Shown here piece by piece: positions 41,684-51,416 of a stretch of 64,000 nt of DNA. The position numbers and the translations under genes are program-made. Under the pieces are notes generated by a model, which saw only the letters and a program-made list of their open reading frames with translations, was not told the origin of the DNA and did no database searches. The stretch lies in NCBI RefSeq assembly GCF_947331465.1, contig NZ_CAMZOK010000002.1, forward strand, positions 682,001 to 746,000, written 5' to 3'. Within the stretch, counting starts at the first letter, position 1, and the number at the start of each line of letters is the position of its first letter. This DNA comes from Shimia sp. Alg240-R146 (GTDB lineage: Bacteria > Pseudomonadota > Alphaproteobacteria > Rhodobacterales > Rhodobacteraceae).

Positions 41684-41818
41684 CAAAGCCGCCATTGGTG
41701 CGAGCGTAGGGAATTCACACTATGTCCCGCACAGCAGACTTTGGTTCTGATCTCTGCGAATGACCGTTTATCTCTCGCCAAAACGGTTTGTGGACACCCC
41801 CTTTAAGAGTTTGGATGA

Positions 41819-42370
41819 TCAGCCGAACGCCTGCGTCAGGCGCAATTCAAGCTCCGTCACCGTGTCCACCACCTGCACAAAGCCCTTGAGGCTTTCCTCG
41901 GCAAAGCCCTGTTCAATGACGTGATCCAATAGCCCCACCAGCGGGTTCCAAAACCCGTTTACGTTCAACAACAGGATCGGTTTTTCGTGCAGCCCCAACT
42001 GACGCCATGTCAGCACTTCAAAAAACTCATCCAACGAGCCCGCGCCGCCCGGCAAAACCACCAAAGCGTCGGAATTCATGTACATCACCTTTTTGCGCTC
42101 GTGCATGTTTTCGGTGACGATGAAGCGGTTGAGGTCGCGCTTGCCAACCTCCCAGTCCAGCAGGTGCGTTGGGATCACGCCAAATGTCTCGGCCCCCGCC
42201 GCCTGCGCTGCATTGGCCACAGCACCCATCAACCCAACGTCGCCGGCGCCATAAACCAGCCGCCAATCATGCGCCGCCAGCCGTGCGCCTAGCGCATCAG
42301 CCGCGTCCAAATAGGCCGGATCAGCCCCCGCACGTGAGCCACAAAAGACACAGACAGAACGCTTGGTCAT
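41819..42370 (-). CDS. LOG-family nucleotide phosphoribohydrolase
   Basis: A 183-residue Rossmann-fold protein of the TIGR00730/LOG type, which removes ribose 5-phosphate from nucleotides including cytokinin precursors. SVCVFCGSRAGADPAYLDAA is the N-terminal signature, and VVLPGGAGSLDEFFEVLTWR is the PGGxGTxxE catalytic motif with Thr replaced by Ser. MHERKKVMYMNSDAL holds the conserved Arg. The start is at 42370 with GAGGAAAA upstream. It is divergent from the LysM gene. Confidence 0.9.
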   Translation of the reverse strand: MTKRSVCVFCGSRAGADPAYLDAADALGARLAAHDWRLVYGAGDVGLMGAVANAAQAAGAETFGVIPTHLLDWEVGKRDLNRFIVTENMHERKKVMYMNSDALVVLPGGAGSLDEFFEVLTWRQLGLHEKPILLLNVNGFWNPLVGLLDHVIEQGFAEESLKGFVQVVDTVTELELRLTQAFG

Positions 42371-42397
42371 GATTTTCCTCAATATGTTCAAACTCTT

Positions 42398-42426
42398 TTG
42401 ACCAGCATTACCCCTGTTGCTAATGT
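42398..42426 (+). promoter_or_regulatory. Candidate promoter of the LysM gene
   Basis: TTGACC (42398-42403), a 17-nt spacer and TAATGT (42421-42426) lie in the divergent gap, 43 nt before the LysM start. The -10 match is weak. Confidence 0.3.
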
Positions 42427-42468
42427 CGCTCAACCAAGATGAACGCCGAATTCGGGGGATGAGGGCGG

Positions 42469-44109
42469 ATGAGCAAGATCGCGACATTTATAAGCAGCAA
42501 TGCAGCATTGGTCGGCGGCGGTGTCGCCGCGACCGCGGTCGCCGTGATTGCTCTGGTGGCCTCCGGTGTGCTGACAGCCCCCGAAGAGGCGGCTCCAGAT
42601 CCACAAGACACCACCGTAGCCGCTCCGGTGACAGACGAGGCCACGGCCCCGATTGCCGAGGTCAACGAGGACGCGGCTGACCCTGCGGCGACGCCTGCGC
42701 CAGTGGTGCAAGAAACACCGTCGGAAGAAGTGGCAACATCTGAGCCCGAGCCTGAGGAGGAGACGCCAGAGGCTGACGCGGCACCGGACGAGGTCGCTGC
42801 TGTGGCCACGCCAGATCCTGCGCCGGAACGGACGATCGCTGAACCCGTGATTTTGCCGGCTTTCGATCTGGTGCGCATCGCGCCGGATGGCGAAGGTCAG
42901 ATCGCAGGCACCGCCGCGCCAAACGCAGAAGTCGTCCTGCTTTTGAATGGTGTTGAAATCGCCAAATCTGCGACTGACAGCGCTGGAAAATTCTTTACTT
43001 TCATATCTTTGGGGCCCAATCCTCAACCGAGCGAACTCCTGCTTGTCGAGCGACGTGAAGATGGCGATCTGATGTCGGAAAGCGCGTTTCTTGTGGCCCC
43101 GATTGCCGCACCAGTGGTGGTGGCAGAGGCCGCAGAGCCGGAGGATGAACCTAAGGTCGCCGAACAGGTTGTCACCGCTGAGGCCGAACCCGCGAACGCC
43201 ACGCCCGATGTCACGACAAAGCCTGCTGAAGAAACGTCTGAGGAAAGTGCTCCTGACCAAAACGTCGCCGCACAGGACGTTGTGGAAACGGCTGAAGAGG
43301 AAACCGCTGCGGCCGCGCAACCTGAAACCCCGAAAGCACCTGCTGTTCTGGTGTCTGACGCTGACGGTGTGCGGGTGGTGCAACCTGCAACGGCTTCGGA
43401 TGCGGCTGATGTGACCTCAGCAGTTTCGATTGATGCCATCAGCTATTCCGACAGCGGTGCGGTTGTCGTTGCCGGTCGCGGCCTCGCCGAAGGGTTTGTG
43501 CGGCTTTACTTGAACAACGCGCCGGTCGAAACAGCGCCTGTTGATGAGGCCGGACAATGGCAGGCAGAGCTGCTGGACATCGACGCAGGCCTTTACACGT
43601 TGCGCGCGGATGAAGTGGACGCATCCGGCAAAGTGCTGAGCCGTGTCGAAACGCCATTCAAACGCGAAACGCCCGAACGCGTGGCCCAGGCCCGTCAGTT
43701 GACCGAAACCGGCGAGGAACCGCAGGCCGATCCCGAGGTCACGACCACAAGTGCCGCTCAGGAGAGCGCCGAGGAGGTCGCATCGCAGCCTGAAGCCGAA
43801 ACAGTGGTCGCAAGCGAGCCCGAAGCGCCGAAAGTTGAAGAGGCACCTCAACCTGTTGCTGCATCGCAGCCTGAAACGGCTGCGGAGCAACCAACACCAG
43901 CGCCAACTCCGGCACCTCAGACTGCTGAGACGCCGAAACAGCCAGCGGTTCAGATCATCACAGTCCAACCGGGCTCGTCCCTTTGGGCGATCGCGCGCGA
44001 ACGCTACGGCGAAGGCCCGATGTATGTGCGTGTTTTTGAAGCCAACAAAGACAAAATCCGCGATCCCGATCTGATTTATCCGGGGCAGGTGTTCACCGTT
44101 CCAGAGTGA
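42469..44109 (+). CDS. LysM domain protein with membrane anchor and Ig-like repeats
   Basis: A 546-residue envelope protein. A single membrane helix lies at about residues 12-35 (ALVGGGVAATAVAVIALVAS). Long Ala/Pro/Glu-rich linkers alternate with two Ig-like modules of about 75 residues, one near 128-205 (GQIAGTAAPNAEVVLLLNGV) and one near 322-400 (SGAVVVAGRGLAEGFVRLYL). A C-terminal LysM (about 497-545) reads IITVQPGSSLWAIARERYGE and ends DLIYPGQVFTVPE. The LysM binds peptidoglycan, so the protein should span from inner membrane to cell wall. Confidence 0.9.
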   Translation: MSKIATFISSNAALVGGGVAATAVAVIALVASGVLTAPEEAAPDPQDTTVAAPVTDEATAPIAEVNEDAADPAATPAPVVQETPSEEVATSEPEPEEETPEADAAPDEVAAVATPDPAPERTIAEPVILPAFDLVRIAPDGEGQIAGTAAPNAEVVLLLNGVEIAKSATDSAGKFFTFISLGPNPQPSELLLVERREDGDLMSESAFLVAPIAAPVVVAEAAEPEDEPKVAEQVVTAEAEPANATPDVTTKPAEETSEESAPDQNVAAQDVVETAEEETAAAAQPETPKAPAVLVSDADGVRVVQPATASDAADVTSAVSIDAISYSDSGAVVVAGRGLAEGFVRLYLNNAPVETAPVDEAGQWQAELLDIDAGLYTLRADEVDASGKVLSRVETPFKRETPERVAQARQLTETGEEPQADPEVTTTSAAQESAEEVASQPEAETVVASEPEAPKVEEAPQPVAASQPETAAEQPTPAPTPAPQTAETPKQPAVQIITVQPGSSLWAIARERYGEGPMYVRVFEANKDKIRDPDLIYPGQVFTVPE

Positions 44110-44138
44110 TCTGTGCATCTGCACGGGTGGTATTCCGA

Positions 44139-44170
44139 TGAGCCGGGCAGTAACGTCGCCCGGCTCATTT
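44139..44170 (+). terminator. Terminator of the LysM gene
   Basis: TGAGCCGGGC (44139-44148) pairs with GCCCGGCTCA (44158-44167), then TTTATTTTG. It lies 30 nt after the LysM stop and 20 nt before the next start. Confidence 0.8.
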
Positions 44171-44189
44171 ATTTTGCAAGGCAGGCAGC

Positions 44190-46010
44190 ATGGCCCAGTG
44201 GCACACCGCATCTGACGAAGAACTCGCGCGAAATGAACAGCGCTCTGGCTGGCGCACCGTACGCAAAGTGGCGCCGTATCTTTGGCCAAAGGATCAGGCG
44301 TGGGTAAAATACCGTGTGGTGCTGGCGATGCTGGCGCTTTTGGCGTCCAAGGCAATCGCCGTCTACACCCCCATGCTTTACAAAGGCGCCGTCGATGCGC
44401 TGGCCGAGGAGGCCGTATCTCCATTGGTTCTGGGCGCCGTTGGCCTGACGATTGCTTATGGTTTGGCCCGGCTGATGGCCAACGGGTTTCAGCAACTGCG
44501 CGATGCGGTTTTTGCCAAGGTGGCACAGCGTGCCCTGCGTCAGCTCGCACTGGAGACCTTTGAGCACATTCACCGCCTCTCGATGCGCTATCACATCACT
44601 CGCAAAACAGGTGGCCTGAGCCGCATCATCGAACGTGGTGTCAAAGGCGTCGAATTCCTGTTGCGCTTTATGCTGTTTTCTATCGGTCCGCTGATATTGG
44701 AACTGCTGCTGATCGGCGTGATCCTTGCGGTGGTGTTTGACATCTGGTATCTGGTGGTGGTCGCGGTCACCATCGGGACGTATGTGGCATTTACGTTCAA
44801 GGTCACTGAATGGCGGGTAAAGCTGCGCCGCCAGATGAACGATCAGGACACCGACGCCAACCAAAAGGCCATCGACAGCCTGCTGAATTTCGAGACCGTC
44901 AAATATTTTGGGGCCGAGAAACGCGAAGCCGCCCGCTATGACGCCGCTATGGCCGGCTATGAAGAAGCCGCCCTCAAGACGTCTTATTCATTGGCGTTCC
45001 TGAACTTTGGCCAATCTTTTCTGATCACCACCGGTCTTGTTGTGGTGATGGTCATGGCGGCCAACGGTGTTGAGAACGGCACGTTGACGGTGGGCGATTT
45101 TGTCATGGTGAACGCCTATATGATCCAGATCACCATGCCGCTGAATTTCCTTGGCACGGTGTATCGTGAAATCCGCCAAAGCCTTGTGGACATGGGCGAA
45201 ATGTTTGATTTGCTGGGCCAGCCCAGCGAAGTGTCAGACAAGCCAGACGCAAAGCCGGTTGATGTCTCAAAGGGGCGGATCGAACTGGATAGTGTGGCCT
45301 TTGGTTATGATCCGGAGCGCGCCATCCTAAAGGGCGTCAGCCTCACGGTTGAGGGCGGCAAAACCGTCGCAATTGTAGGCGCGTCGGGGTCGGGGAAATC
45401 CACCATCGGTCGGCTTCTTTTCCGGTTTTATGACGTACAGGGCGGAGCCCTGCGCATCGATGGCCAGGACGTACGTGATGTGACACAGGAGAGCCTGCAT
45501 GACGCAATTGGTGTGGTGCCGCAGGACACGGTGCTGTTTAACGACACCATTCGCTACAACATCGCTTACGGGCGCGACGGCGCCACCGAGGACGATATCA
45601 TTGCCGCCGCCAAGGCCGCGCAGATACATGACTTTATCGCATCGCTGCCGGAAGGCTATGAAACAGCCGTTGGTGAGCGGGGGCTCAAGCTGTCGGGGGG
45701 TGAAAAGCAACGTGTCGGCATTGCCCGCACGCTGCTGAAAAATCCACCGCTGCTGTTGCTGGACGAGGCCACATCGGCGCTTGATACCGAGACCGAGCAA
45801 GACATCAAAGAAGCGCTGGCGCATGCGGGGCAGGGGCGCACGGTGATCACCATCGCCCATCGCCTGAGCACCATCGCCGAAGCCGACCGGATTGTGGTGC
45901 TGGAAAATGGCGAAGTCGTGGAAGAAGGCACGCACTCTGATCTGCTGGACCGGCGTGGACGCTACGCCCAGCTTTGGCAACGACAACTGAGCGAAGACGC
46001 CGTTGGCTGA
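44190..46010 (+). CDS. ABC exporter, Atm1/HMT1-type fused permease-ATPase
   Basis: A 606-residue half-transporter. Six membrane helices occupy residues 40-310. The Atm1 subgroup is suggested by LNFETVKYFGAEKREAARYD. The ATPase has Walker A VGASGSGKSTIGRLLFRFYD, signature LSGGEKQRVGIARTLL, Walker B LLLLDEATSALD and switch IAHRLSTIAEADRIVV. Bacterial Atm1 relatives export glutathione-linked or heavy-metal compounds. It works as a homodimer. A perfect terminator follows. Confidence 0.92.
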   Translation: MAQWHTASDEELARNEQRSGWRTVRKVAPYLWPKDQAWVKYRVVLAMLALLASKAIAVYTPMLYKGAVDALAEEAVSPLVLGAVGLTIAYGLARLMANGFQQLRDAVFAKVAQRALRQLALETFEHIHRLSMRYHITRKTGGLSRIIERGVKGVEFLLRFMLFSIGPLILELLLIGVILAVVFDIWYLVVVAVTIGTYVAFTFKVTEWRVKLRRQMNDQDTDANQKAIDSLLNFETVKYFGAEKREAARYDAAMAGYEEAALKTSYSLAFLNFGQSFLITTGLVVVMVMAANGVENGTLTVGDFVMVNAYMIQITMPLNFLGTVYREIRQSLVDMGEMFDLLGQPSEVSDKPDAKPVDVSKGRIELDSVAFGYDPERAILKGVSLTVEGGKTVAIVGASGSGKSTIGRLLFRFYDVQGGALRIDGQDVRDVTQESLHDAIGVVPQDTVLFNDTIRYNIAYGRDGATEDDIIAAAKAAQIHDFIASLPEGYETAVGERGLKLSGGEKQRVGIARTLLKNPPLLLLDEATSALDTETEQDIKEALAHAGQGRTVITIAHRLSTIAEADRIVVLENGEVVEEGTHSDLLDRRGRYAQLWQRQLSEDAVG

Positions 46011-46017
46011 GACCACG

Positions 46018-46056
46018 AAAAAGGGCCAAACCTTCGCTGAAGGTTTGGCCCTTTTT
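46018..46056. terminator. Bidirectional terminator between the Atm1-type and RND genes
   Basis: AAAAAGGGCCAAACCTTC (46018-46035) and its exact complement (46039-46056) form an 18-bp stem with a GCT loop, with A and T runs on the two sides. It serves both converging transcripts. Confidence 0.95.
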
Positions 46057-46109
46057 CTATCTGCGCAACAACAGGCCTTCTGAAAAGACCCTTGGCCCGT
46101 TTGACCGTC

Positions 46110-49100
46110 TTACTCTGCCGCCTGAAGCCCGTCAGGCCCCTTGCGCGGTGTCTCGTCGCCGTCCTTCGCATCCCGTGGTGCTTCGACCTCCGGTGCAAGT
46201 TCCTGCGCCTGATCAGTCAGCGCCGCCTCGGCAGCAGCAATATCTTCGGCAGTTGGTTCAGGCTTGGCAGGCGCATCGTCTGTCGCCGCTTCGAGCGGAG
46301 TGTCCTCGTCCCAAAGCAATACTGGCTGCTTCACCTTGCGCGCGGCACGTCGCAGCGCCCAATCCTGACCGGCTTTGCTGGCACTGCCAAGAGACAGACG
46401 TTTGAGCAGCATCATCATCCACTGGAAATATGTGCCTGCCCAAACGCGGATCGCCAACATTGACGGCGTGAACACCAGCGTCAGCACGGTGGCGATGCCA
46501 AGTCCAAACACCACAGCTGTCGCCAGCTGCTTCCACCACAGTGACGTCGGGCTGTCGATCGCATAGCCGCCATTGATGAAATCAAGGCTAAGCCCGTACA
46601 TCATCGGCGCCAGACCGGCCATCGTGGTGATGGTGGTCAGCAACACCGGACGGATCCGGCTCTGTGCTGTGCGCACGATGGCTTCAATGCGCGGCATATA
46701 TCGCGAATATTCCTGATAGGTGTCGATCAGAACAATGTTGTTGTTCACCACAATCCCCGCCAAGGCCACGATGCCGGTGCCTGTCATGATGATCGAAAAC
46801 GCCTGATCCATGACCAGCATGCCAATCAACACACCCGTGGTCGACAAAACCACAGCCAGCAACACGAGGAACGCGTTGTAGAAGCTGTTGAACTGCGCCA
46901 GCAGGATGATGAACATCAAAAACAATGCGCCCATAAAGGCCGAGCTGAGGAATGCCTGACTTTCGGCCTCGTCCTCTTGATCGCCGGTCCATTCCCAGGC
47001 AACGCCCATCGGCAACGGGTTGGTTTCAAGCCATTGCGTCAATGTGTTGATGCGTTCGTTAGGGGTCATGACTTCGGCCACAAACCCCTTGTCGGCCCAC
47101 TCCTGTTTGAGCGCTTCATCGCCGTTCCAAATTTCGGTCTCGATGGCTTCGCGCTCGTTGGTCTCTGGATTATGCAAAATCGTCAGCCCACTGCTCACGC
47201 CTGCTTTGACGTCGAAATAGCGGGTCTGATCGACGCGGTTGATCTCGGCCAGTTTGGCCACCGGCTTGCGGGTGACAAAATTGGACAGCGGCACCAGCCC
47301 TTCGGCGGTGCGTACCTTGAGCGTATCTAGCGTGCTCAGGAAACGGTCCTCTTCCGGCAAACGTACACGGATCTCGATCTCTTCATCCGAACTGTCCACG
47401 CGCATGGTGTCCAGCAAGATACCGCGGGTCACCAGCTGTACCATACCGCCGACGGTGGCAACGTTGGCGCCATACCGACCAGCCTTGGCCACATCCACCG
47501 AAACCTCCCAGTCGATGCCCGGCAGGGGGCGGGTGTCTTCGATGTTGATCAGGCCAGCGGTCTGATCCATTTCCGTGCGCACCAGCGTCGCCGCCGTGAT
47601 CAGGTCTTCCCAATCGTCGCCCTTAACCCGCAAGTGCACGGGCTTGGCAGAGGCCGGACCGCGCGACGCTTCGAGAATTTCGATCTTTACACCGGGGATT
47701 TTTTCAAGCTCGGCGGTCAGCTCGTTCAAAATGCGGTGGCCGCCAAACCGCTCGTCTTTCACTTCGCGGTTGATGGCATAGTTGATGCCCGGAATGGTGA
47801 TCCAAGGCTCAGAGCGTATCGGGCGATCTTCCCACGGAATCGTCTCGATCTGGATCTGACCAATCATGTCCTTGGGCGCCTGTGCGCCGCCCGTGTTGGT
47901 GTTCAACCCGCCCTCGCCAGCAAAGGCGAACGACGACTGAATTCCCGGGTGGGCAAGCACAACGCTTTCGGCCTGTTTGACCAAAGCATCTTTTTGTTCC
48001 AACGACAGGTTGCCGCGTGCGAGCACATAAACAATCGCCTGTTCGGGTTCGGATTCCACAAAGAACTCAACGCCTTTGTTGTTTTCTCCAAAATAAGAGA
48101 AGACAGTCATCACCACAGCGATGACCGCAGCGACAGACACCAATGGCATGATGGGGTTACCCGCGATCAGCTTGATGAACCAGCCAAAGGGCGACAAGCG
48201 GTAGCCAGCTTTGACTTTGTTGCGCTTGCGTTCAATCCGCGCCGCGCCCAACGTGACCGACGCTGCGAAAGCGCCCGCAAGAAAAATTACGAAGCCCGGC
48301 AAGATTGAGGCGATGCCTTCGACGGGTGGCTGGCCGTCAAACAAATAGCCTGGGTTTATGATCTGCAACGCGCCGATAAACACCAGATAAAGCGACGGCG
48401 GCACCAATGCGGCCCGAACGAGCCAAGGTGTACGCGCCCGAAGCCCTTCGGAAGCATTGTGAAACACGCGGCTCAAACGGCCGGAAACACCGCCCATAAC
48501 CGGCAAGTAAACCAAGGCCACCACCAGTGAGGCTGACAGAACAAAGATCAGCGTAACGGGCAGCATGCCCATGAACTGACCCGGCACACCGGGCCAGAAC
48601 AGCATTGGCAAGAACGCACAAAGCGTTGTCGCGGTTGAGCTGACAATCGGCCAGAACATCCGCTTCGCAGCTTCGACATAGGCGTGCATCGGGCCCACAC
48701 CGGCTTTGATCCGTTTGTCGGCGTATTCCACAACAACAATGGCGCCATCCACCAGCATCCCCACAGCCAGAATGAGGCCGAACATCACGATGTTTGAGAT
48801 GGTGATTTCCATCGCTGCCAGCAGCGCGAAACACAAAAGGAACGAGGTCGGGATGGCAAAACCAACCAACAGCGCGGCGCGGGTGCCAAGGGCTGTCAGA
48901 ACCACAATCATCACCAGCGCAATCGCCGTCAGAACCGAGCCTTCAAGCTGGCTCACCATCGAGCCGACAACGCGGCTTTGGTCGTTGGACGTGCCGACAT
49001 GAACTGCGGACTGCAATTCCGACGGCCAGTCGGCACTGGCGTTTTCCACAAGGGTGCGCACTTCGGCGGCCGTGTCGATCAGGTTAAAGCCTTTGCGCTT

Positions 49101-49952
49101 CACCACCTGCAACGCCACAGTGGACTCGCCGTTAAACCGCGCGGTACCGGCGCGGTCTTCAAACGTCAGATTGATTTCCGCCAGATCGCCCAACGTGACC
49201 ACGCGGTCGCCATTTGTCTTGACCGGCAAGCCATAGACATCGCGCGGCTCGCTAAAGGAGGACGGGATTTTAACTGCGAATGTACCCTGCGCGCTGTCGA
49301 TTTCGCCGGCGGCAATCAACTGGTTGTTCTGCACAACCACGTCGATCAGCTCTTGCGCGGTAACGTTGTAGCTTTCGAGCCGCAACGGGTCGATCACCAC
49401 CTCCAACATCTCGTCGCGCTGTCCGGCAATACCGGCCTCAAGCACCGCATCAAGCCCTTCGATCTTGTCTTGCAAGTCTTTGGCAATGCGGAACATTGTG
49501 CGTTCCGGCACACGTCCGGTCAGGTTCACGATTACAATCGGGAACTCAGAGAAGTTGATCTCGTTAATCGTATATTTTTCAAAGCCTTCGGGGAACTTCC
49601 CTTCGGCTGTGTTCATGGCCTCGCGCACGTCGGCCATGGTTTTGGACTTGTCCCAGCCGAATTCGAACTCAAGGAAAATACCGGCATAGTTTTCCGATGC
49701 GGTGGCCGACATTTTGTCGAGCCCGTCCAGATCGGACAGCTCGGTTTCCATCGGTTTGACCAGCATCGACTCGCTGTCGGCTGCGGAAATGCCGGGGAAG
49801 GGGACAGAGACAAACAGGCCAGGGATCTGAATGTCCGGTTCACCTTCTTTGGGCAGGCCCCAATAGGCATAGCCGCCCACCACAAGGGACAGCACGATAA
49901 AGGCCAGAACCATACGGGCCCGTTCAGCGGCCCAATCGACGATACCAACCAT
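46110..49952 (-). CDS. RND efflux transporter, inner-membrane pump subunit
   Basis: A 1280-residue RND pump, longer than the usual 1030-1050. The 12-helix layout with two large periplasmic loops is clear. In TM4 the proton-relay segment reads GLILAVGMLVDGAIVVVEYA, with one Asp (D402) where AcrB has Asp-Asp. The matching TM10 stretch ALAGIVVNNNIVLIDTYQEY has Asn in place of the AcrB Lys. An additional hydrophobic block lies at about residues 505-565. The final 70 residues are an Ala/Glu/Pro-rich tail ending DGDETPRKGPDGLQAAE. The substrate is unknown. It is encoded after its adaptor with a TGATG overlap; no TolC gene is adjacent. Confidence 0.92.
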   Translation of the reverse strand: MVGIVDWAAERARMVLAFIVLSLVVGGYAYWGLPKEGEPDIQIPGLFVSVPFPGISAADSESMLVKPMETELSDLDGLDKMSATASENYAGIFLEFEFGWDKSKTMADVREAMNTAEGKFPEGFEKYTINEINFSEFPIVIVNLTGRVPERTMFRIAKDLQDKIEGLDAVLEAGIAGQRDEMLEVVIDPLRLESYNVTAQELIDVVVQNNQLIAAGEIDSAQGTFAVKIPSSFSEPRDVYGLPVKTNGDRVVTLGDLAEINLTFEDRAGTARFNGESTVALQVVKRKGFNLIDTAAEVRTLVENASADWPSELQSAVHVGTSNDQSRVVGSMVSQLEGSVLTAIALVMIVVLTALGTRAALLVGFAIPTSFLLCFALLAAMEITISNIVMFGLILAVGMLVDGAIVVVEYADKRIKAGVGPMHAYVEAAKRMFWPIVSSTATTLCAFLPMLFWPGVPGQFMGMLPVTLIFVLSASLVVALVYLPVMGGVSGRLSRVFHNASEGLRARTPWLVRAALVPPSLYLVFIGALQIINPGYLFDGQPPVEGIASILPGFVIFLAGAFAASVTLGAARIERKRNKVKAGYRLSPFGWFIKLIAGNPIMPLVSVAAVIAVVMTVFSYFGENNKGVEFFVESEPEQAIVYVLARGNLSLEQKDALVKQAESVVLAHPGIQSSFAFAGEGGLNTNTGGAQAPKDMIGQIQIETIPWEDRPIRSEPWITIPGINYAINREVKDERFGGHRILNELTAELEKIPGVKIEILEASRGPASAKPVHLRVKGDDWEDLITAATLVRTEMDQTAGLINIEDTRPLPGIDWEVSVDVAKAGRYGANVATVGGMVQLVTRGILLDTMRVDSSDEEIEIRVRLPEEDRFLSTLDTLKVRTAEGLVPLSNFVTRKPVAKLAEINRVDQTRYFDVKAGVSSGLTILHNPETNEREAIETEIWNGDEALKQEWADKGFVAEVMTPNERINTLTQWLETNPLPMGVAWEWTGDQEDEAESQAFLSSAFMGALFLMFIILLAQFNSFYNAFLVLLAVVLSTTGVLIGMLVMDQAFSIIMTGTGIVALAGIVVNNNIVLIDTYQEYSRYMPRIEAIVRTAQSRIRPVLLTTITTMAGLAPMMYGLSLDFINGGYAIDSPTSLWWKQLATAVVFGLGIATVLTLVFTPSMLAIRVWAGTYFQWMMMLLKRLSLGSASKAGQDWALRRAARKVKQPVLLWDEDTPLEAATDDAPAKPEPTAEDIAAAEAALTDQAQELAPEVEAPRDAKDGDETPRKGPDGLQAAE

Positions 49953-51193
49953 CAGGCGGGCTCCTCATAAAACGGCGCGACGGCGACGCCTTTTTCGACG
50001 TATTCCTGACCGATGATAATGATGTTGGCTTCATCAGGTGGCCCTTCGACCCAAATACCTTCCGGCACATCGCGCAACAATTCAACCGCAACAAAATCGA
50101 CAATGTCGCCTTCGCCCACCAACCGGACGCCAAGCGTGCCTTCGTCGTTCAACGTCAGTGCCGATTGCGGGATCAGATGTGCTTCGGCACCGTCTGACGC
50201 GATGTAGATCTCGGCGGTTTGCCCGTCGCGGATGCGCAGATCATCGTTGGGAACGGCAACTTCGACGCGGAATGTGCGGGTCAACGGGTCTGCCGAGCGT
50301 GACACAAAGGTCACCTGACCGGTCACTTGCTCACCGGTGGTCAGCTTTGCACCCGCCAAAGCGCCGACGTTCACGCGGTTGACCTCGGTTTCCGGCACAA
50401 AGCCGACGATGCGGATCGGATTAAGCTGAATGACGGTTGCGCAAAGGTTGCCCGACTGAACGAGGCTGCCCAATTCTGCGGTGTCGCTTTCCAAAAGTCC
50501 GGCGAATGGCGCCGTCACGGTCAGCCGTTCGATATCGCGCTGTGCCGCCGCCACCAACGCTTCCGCTGATTCGATGCCCGCTTGCGTAGACTCCAAACCG
50601 GAACGCGCCGACTGTACGCCGGCTTCTGCCGCGCGCACAGACGCCGCTGCAGAGGCCACGCGGGTCGAGGAGGCAAAGCCGCCTTCGGACAGTTTTCGCG
50701 CCGCATTGTCGTTTATCATCGCTTCTTCAAGGCGGGCTTCGGCCTCGGCCACAGCTGCCTGAGTTGACGGTCCGCGCGCCACCGCTTCGGCCAGCCGCGC
50801 CTTCGCTTCGGCCAGGATAGCCGTCCGTGTGCCGGCTTCGAGGCGGCACAATTCCTGGCCCCGCTCCACATGCGAACCGCGGCGCAGCGGCTCGGATATC
50901 ACCAGCCCACCGGTTTCGGCGCGCACTTCCACGGAGCGGTTGGCCTGGGTTTCGCCGCGCAAAACGACCGCGCTGTCGATCGAGGTGGTGACGGACCGAA
51001 TGGCCACAACCCGCACCTTGCCGTCCGCGACGTCGGTGCTCGGTGTCTCGGGGGCGTCGGTGGTTTCTGTTGCCTCGTCCGTGGTCGCGCTGGCCCCGCC
51101 AGACGCAAAGCTGCGCAGCATGTCGCGTTCCACAACCAAAACAAAAAGAAAAACGGTCACAAGGATCGCTGTGAGTGCCGGAATCAGGCGCAT
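49952..51193 (-). CDS. RND efflux periplasmic adaptor subunit (membrane fusion protein)
   Basis: A 413-residue adaptor. It has an N-terminal anchor (MRLIPALTAILVTVFLFVLV), an acidic Thr-rich linker, and then the lipoyl half-motif VVLRGETQANRSVEVRAETG. A long Ala-rich coiled-coil hairpin follows (AKARLAEAVARGPSTQAAVA), then the beta-barrel part VAVPNDDLRIRDGQTAEIYI. It links the RND pump to an outer-membrane channel. ATG 51193 is preceded by AGGGAA; an ATG at 51235 lacks a ribosome binding site. Confidence 0.92.
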   Translation of the reverse strand: MRLIPALTAILVTVFLFVLVVERDMLRSFASGGASATTDEATETTDAPETPSTDVADGKVRVVAIRSVTTSIDSAVVLRGETQANRSVEVRAETGGLVISEPLRRGSHVERGQELCRLEAGTRTAILAEAKARLAEAVARGPSTQAAVAEAEARLEEAMINDNAARKLSEGGFASSTRVASAAASVRAAEAGVQSARSGLESTQAGIESAEALVAAAQRDIERLTVTAPFAGLLESDTAELGSLVQSGNLCATVIQLNPIRIVGFVPETEVNRVNVGALAGAKLTTGEQVTGQVTFVSRSADPLTRTFRVEVAVPNDDLRIRDGQTAEIYIASDGAEAHLIPQSALTLNDEGTLGVRLVGEGDIVDFVAVELLRDVPEGIWVEGPPDEANIIIIGQEYVEKGVAVAPFYEEPA

Positions 51194-51416
51194 GTGATAT
51201 TCCCTGTCAGTTCGCGCAAAATCTTTCACCGACATATTGGGTACAACATCGGCGGAAACAAGCTCATCTGCGAAAAACTGAACTGATGGGTTCAGATTTT
51301 TTCAATTTTTGTCCAAGCGCAAGCGAAGTTGTTGCCGATTTGCCGCGCCCCTTGGCAGGTCGGAGACAAACGGATAAGAGGGTGCAAACTCAACAATAAT
51401 GCGGCGGGAGAGCGGC

